Shown here: one piece after another, positions 62,243 to 64,000 of the stretch
How positions within the stretch are numbered: the first letter of the stretch is position 1
How the letters are laid out: each line of letters begins with the position of its first letter
Source of the DNA: Actinomadura sp. KC216
GTDB lineage: Bacteria; Actinomycetota; Actinomycetes; Streptosporangiales; Streptosporangiaceae
Assembly (NCBI RefSeq): GCF_004348535.1
Contig: NZ_SMJX01000006.1
Span: 1-64,000 of the forward strand
DNA: 64,000 nt
Direction: 5' to 3'
Notes under the pieces: generated by a model
Told to the model about the DNA's origin: nothing
The model's database searches: none
What the model saw: only the letters and a program-made list of their open reading frames with translations
Translations under genes and position numbers: made by a program

Positions 62243-62264
62243 CTGAGACTAGTTTCAGTTTCAG
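62243..62264 (+). promoter_or_regulatory. Operator-like site B, two overlapping copies
   Basis: CTAGTTTCAGTTTCAG (62249-62264) is overlapped by CTGAG-ACTAGT-TTCAG (62243-62258), again shifted by 6 bp as at 60358/60364. The site ends 24 bp before the GTG of the CoA-transferase gene, so a bound repressor would cover its promoter or transcript start. Confidence 0.55.
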
Positions 62265-62288
62265 TTTGTTAGGAAGGGACCGATCTCC

Positions 62289-63530
62289 GTGAGCCGCACT
62301 CCCCTCGACGGCGTCCGGGTCCTCGAACTCGGCAGCTTCATCGCCGGCCCGTTCGCCGGCCAGCTCCTCGGCGACTACGGCGCCGAGGTCGTCAAGATAG
62401 AGCCCTGCGACGGCGACGCCATGCGCCGCTGGGGCGTCATGCGGGACGGCCAGTCCCTGTGGTGGGCGCAGCTCGCCCGCAACAAGCGGTCCGTGGCCGT
62501 CGACCTGCGCGACCCGCGCGGCCGGGACCTGGTGCGGCGGCTGGCGGGCAAGGCCGACATCGTGGTCGAGAACTTCGCCCCGGGCAGGCTCGCGAGCTGG
62601 GGCCTGGACTACCCCGCGCTCTCGGCCGCGAACCCGAAGCTGATCATGGCGCACGTGTCCGGCTTCGGGCAGAGCGGGCCGCGCGCGCACGACCGGGGGT
62701 TCGGCAGCGTGGGCGAGGCGATGGGCGGGATCCGCGCCCTCACCGGGCACCCCGACCGTCCCCCGACGCGCGTGGGGGTCAGCCTCGGCGACGCGCTCGC
62801 CGGGATGTTCGCCGTGATGGGGGTGCTCGCCGCGCTGCAGGAGCGCCACCGCAGCGGGCGCGGCCAGGAGATCGACGTCGCGCTGTACGAGGCCGTGTTC
62901 GCGCTGATGGAGTCCACGCTGGCCGAGCACGAGCTCGCCGGCTCCACCCGGACGCGCACCGGCAGCACGCTGCCGGGGGTGGCGCCGTCCAACGTCTACC
63001 GGGCGGGCGACGGCGGCGAGCTGCTGATCGCCGCCAACGGGGACGCCCTGTTCGCCCGCCTCTGCGCGGCGATGGGCACCCCGGAGCTGGCCGCCGACCC
63101 CCGGTTCGCCACGCACCAGGCCCGCGGGCAGAACATGGCCGAGCTGGACGCCGTCATCGGCGGCTGGGTCGCCGGTCTCCCGCTGGAGGAGGCCGAACGG
63201 CTGCTGGACGAGCACGCGGTCCCCCGCGGCCGGATCTACACCCCGGCGGACATGCTCGCCGACGCGCACTACGCCGCCCGGGAGATGATCGTGCGGCTCG
63301 CCGACCCCGGCACCGGCCTGGAGATCCCGATGCCGGGCGTCGTCCCGAAGCTGAGCCGGACGCCGGGCGCGATCCGCACCCCGGGCCCGCTCCTCGGCGC
63401 CGACACCGCGCGGGTGCTGCGGGAGTGGGCCGGGTGCCCGGAGAAGGAGATCGACCTGCTGGCCTCCCGGGGGGTCGTCCGCCGCGCGGACGACGCCTCT
63501 CCCGTTCCCACCTCCGCCGTCCGGCACTAG
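62289..63530 (+). CDS. CaiB/BaiF-type (class III) CoA-transferase
   Basis: The 413-residue protein has VLELGSFIAGPFAGQLLGDYGAEVVKIE and NKRSVAVDLRDPRGRDLVRRL. The catalytic Asp region is AGKADIVVENFAPGRLASWGLDY. Later come HVSGFGQSGPRAHDRGFGSVGEAMGG and GRGQEIDVALYEAVFALME. It moves CoA between carboxylic acids to activate a pathway acid. The start is GTG 62289. The acyl-CoA ligase gene follows 16 bp downstream. Confidence 0.92.
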   Translation: MSRTPLDGVRVLELGSFIAGPFAGQLLGDYGAEVVKIEPCDGDAMRRWGVMRDGQSLWWAQLARNKRSVAVDLRDPRGRDLVRRLAGKADIVVENFAPGRLASWGLDYPALSAANPKLIMAHVSGFGQSGPRAHDRGFGSVGEAMGGIRALTGHPDRPPTRVGVSLGDALAGMFAVMGVLAALQERHRSGRGQEIDVALYEAVFALMESTLAEHELAGSTRTRTGSTLPGVAPSNVYRAGDGGELLIAANGDALFARLCAAMGTPELAADPRFATHQARGQNMAELDAVIGGWVAGLPLEEAERLLDEHAVPRGRIYTPADMLADAHYAAREMIVRLADPGTGLEIPMPGVVPKLSRTPGAIRTPGPLLGADTARVLREWAGCPEKEIDLLASRGVVRRADDASPVPTSAVRH

Positions 63531-63546
63531 CAAGGGAGAATCGAGG

Positions 63547-64000
63547 ATGCGCACCACCGAGGCCCTCGTCCGCGGGCACGCCGAGCTGCGGCCGGGCGCC
63601 GTCGCCTTCGCCGGCCACGACGGCCCGCCGCTCACCTACCGGGACGTGGACGCCGCCGCCGACCGGATCGCCGGAGGGCTGCTCGCCTCCGGGATCGAGC
63701 CCGGCGACCGGGTGGCCTGGCTCGGCCGCAACCATCCCGACTACGCCCTGCTGCACCTGGCGGCCGAACGCGTCGGCGCGGTGACCAACCCGCTCAACTG
63801 GCGGCTGTCGGCCCGCGAGCTGAGCGCGGTGATCGCCGACGCGGGCCCGGGGATCGTCGTCGTCCAGGAGGAGTTCGAGCCGCTCCTGCGGGACTCGCTG
63901 CCCGGGGGTTCGTCCGCGCCCGTCGTCGTCATCCGCGGCGGGGGCGCGGCTGACGGTTTCCGCGCCTGGTACGGCGGCTTCCCGGCGGAACCTGGCGGGC
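63547..64000 (+). CDS. Acyl-CoA synthetase, C-terminus beyond the window
   Basis: ATG 63547 has GGAGAATCGAGG upstream. The 151 visible residues are the N-terminus of an AMP-forming ligase: LTYRDVDAAADRIAGGLLASGIEPGDRVAWLGRNHPDYALLHLAAERVGAVTNPLNWRLSARELSAVIADA. The P-loop and adenylation motifs lie beyond the edge. With the CoA-transferase it probably activates the acid entering this cluster. Confidence 0.88.
   Translation, partial: MRTTEALVRGHAELRPGAVAFAGHDGPPLTYRDVDAAADRIAGGLLASGIEPGDRVAWLGRNHPDYALLHLAAERVGAVTNPLNWRLSARELSAVIADAGPGIVVVQEEFEPLLRDSLPGGSSAPVVVIRGGGAADGFRAWYGGFPAEPGG

Noticed and set aside
1-64000. CRISPR arrays, tRNA or rRNA genes, insertion sequences or prophage genes
   Set aside because: No regularly spaced repeats, cloverleaf-like sequences, transposase or integrase motifs, or terminal inverted repeats were found when reading the window.

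Overview
The window is GC-rich throughout, uses GTG and TTG starts often, and is packed with ATGA/GTGA stop-start overlaps. Gene content (LuxR, LAL and SpoIIE-type regulators, CaiB/FadE-type catabolism, EACC1/CHAT conflict genes, a ThiF-RRE peptide cluster) points to a filamentous actinobacterium, probably of the Streptosporangiales/Actinomadura type. The genus is inference. No tRNA, rRNA, insertion sequence or CRISPR array was seen.

Layout. (1) 1-8961 is a divergent accessory locus. Leftward are a P-loop (HPr-kinase-like) protein cut by the window edge and a 515-residue unknown. Rightward is a tightly coupled seven-gene operon: phosphorylase-like, aldo/keto reductase, thymidylate-kinase-like, cupin, CYTH, a second P-loop protein and a beta-hydroxyacid dehydrogenase. 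A 35-codon ORF sits at the head of the rightward operon. (2) 8983-17704 looks like a peptide natural-product (RiPP) locus: an M1 aminopeptidase, an MFS exporter divergent across a perfect 16-bp palindrome, a small precursor-like gene, a ThiF enzyme with an N-terminal RRE-like region, a membrane M50 protease, and two paralogous LuxR regulators. (3) 18594-25597 is an aromatic-ring catabolic operon: Rieske oxygenase, LigB-type extradiol dioxygenase, two meta-cleavage-type hydrolases, an M20 hydrolase and a 57-residue membrane peptide, with a divergent flavoprotein reductase and ferredoxin.

(4) 25680-41179 is the most unusual block. An EACC1 protein and a CHAT (caspase-like) protease with Clp-type helical repeats face a leftward eight-gene operon. 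That operon encodes a ClpB/ClpC-like AAA+ unfoldase, a Ser/Thr kinase, two TPR-type proteins, a J-like protein without HPD, a GrpE-like protein, an 897-residue Hsp70 and a zinc-ribbon/TPR protein. The two arms overlap tail to tail by 29 bp. I read it as a chaperone-coupled protease conflict or cell-death system. (5) 41331-50337 holds pabB/pabA-like genes, a large LAL-type regulator, two secreted proteins and a PAS/GAF/SpoIIE phosphatase. (6) 50363-64000 is a large CoA-ester catabolic cluster: enoyl-CoA hydratase, three acyl-CoA dehydrogenases, SDR, thiolase, hydrolase, homogentisate-dioxygenase-like, HpaB-like, TetR, HMG-CoA-lyase-like, CoA-transferase and acyl-CoA ligase. A 16-bp motif of the form CTARWTTCAGWTTYAG occurs in both divergent promoter regions of this cluster, suggesting one TetR regulon.
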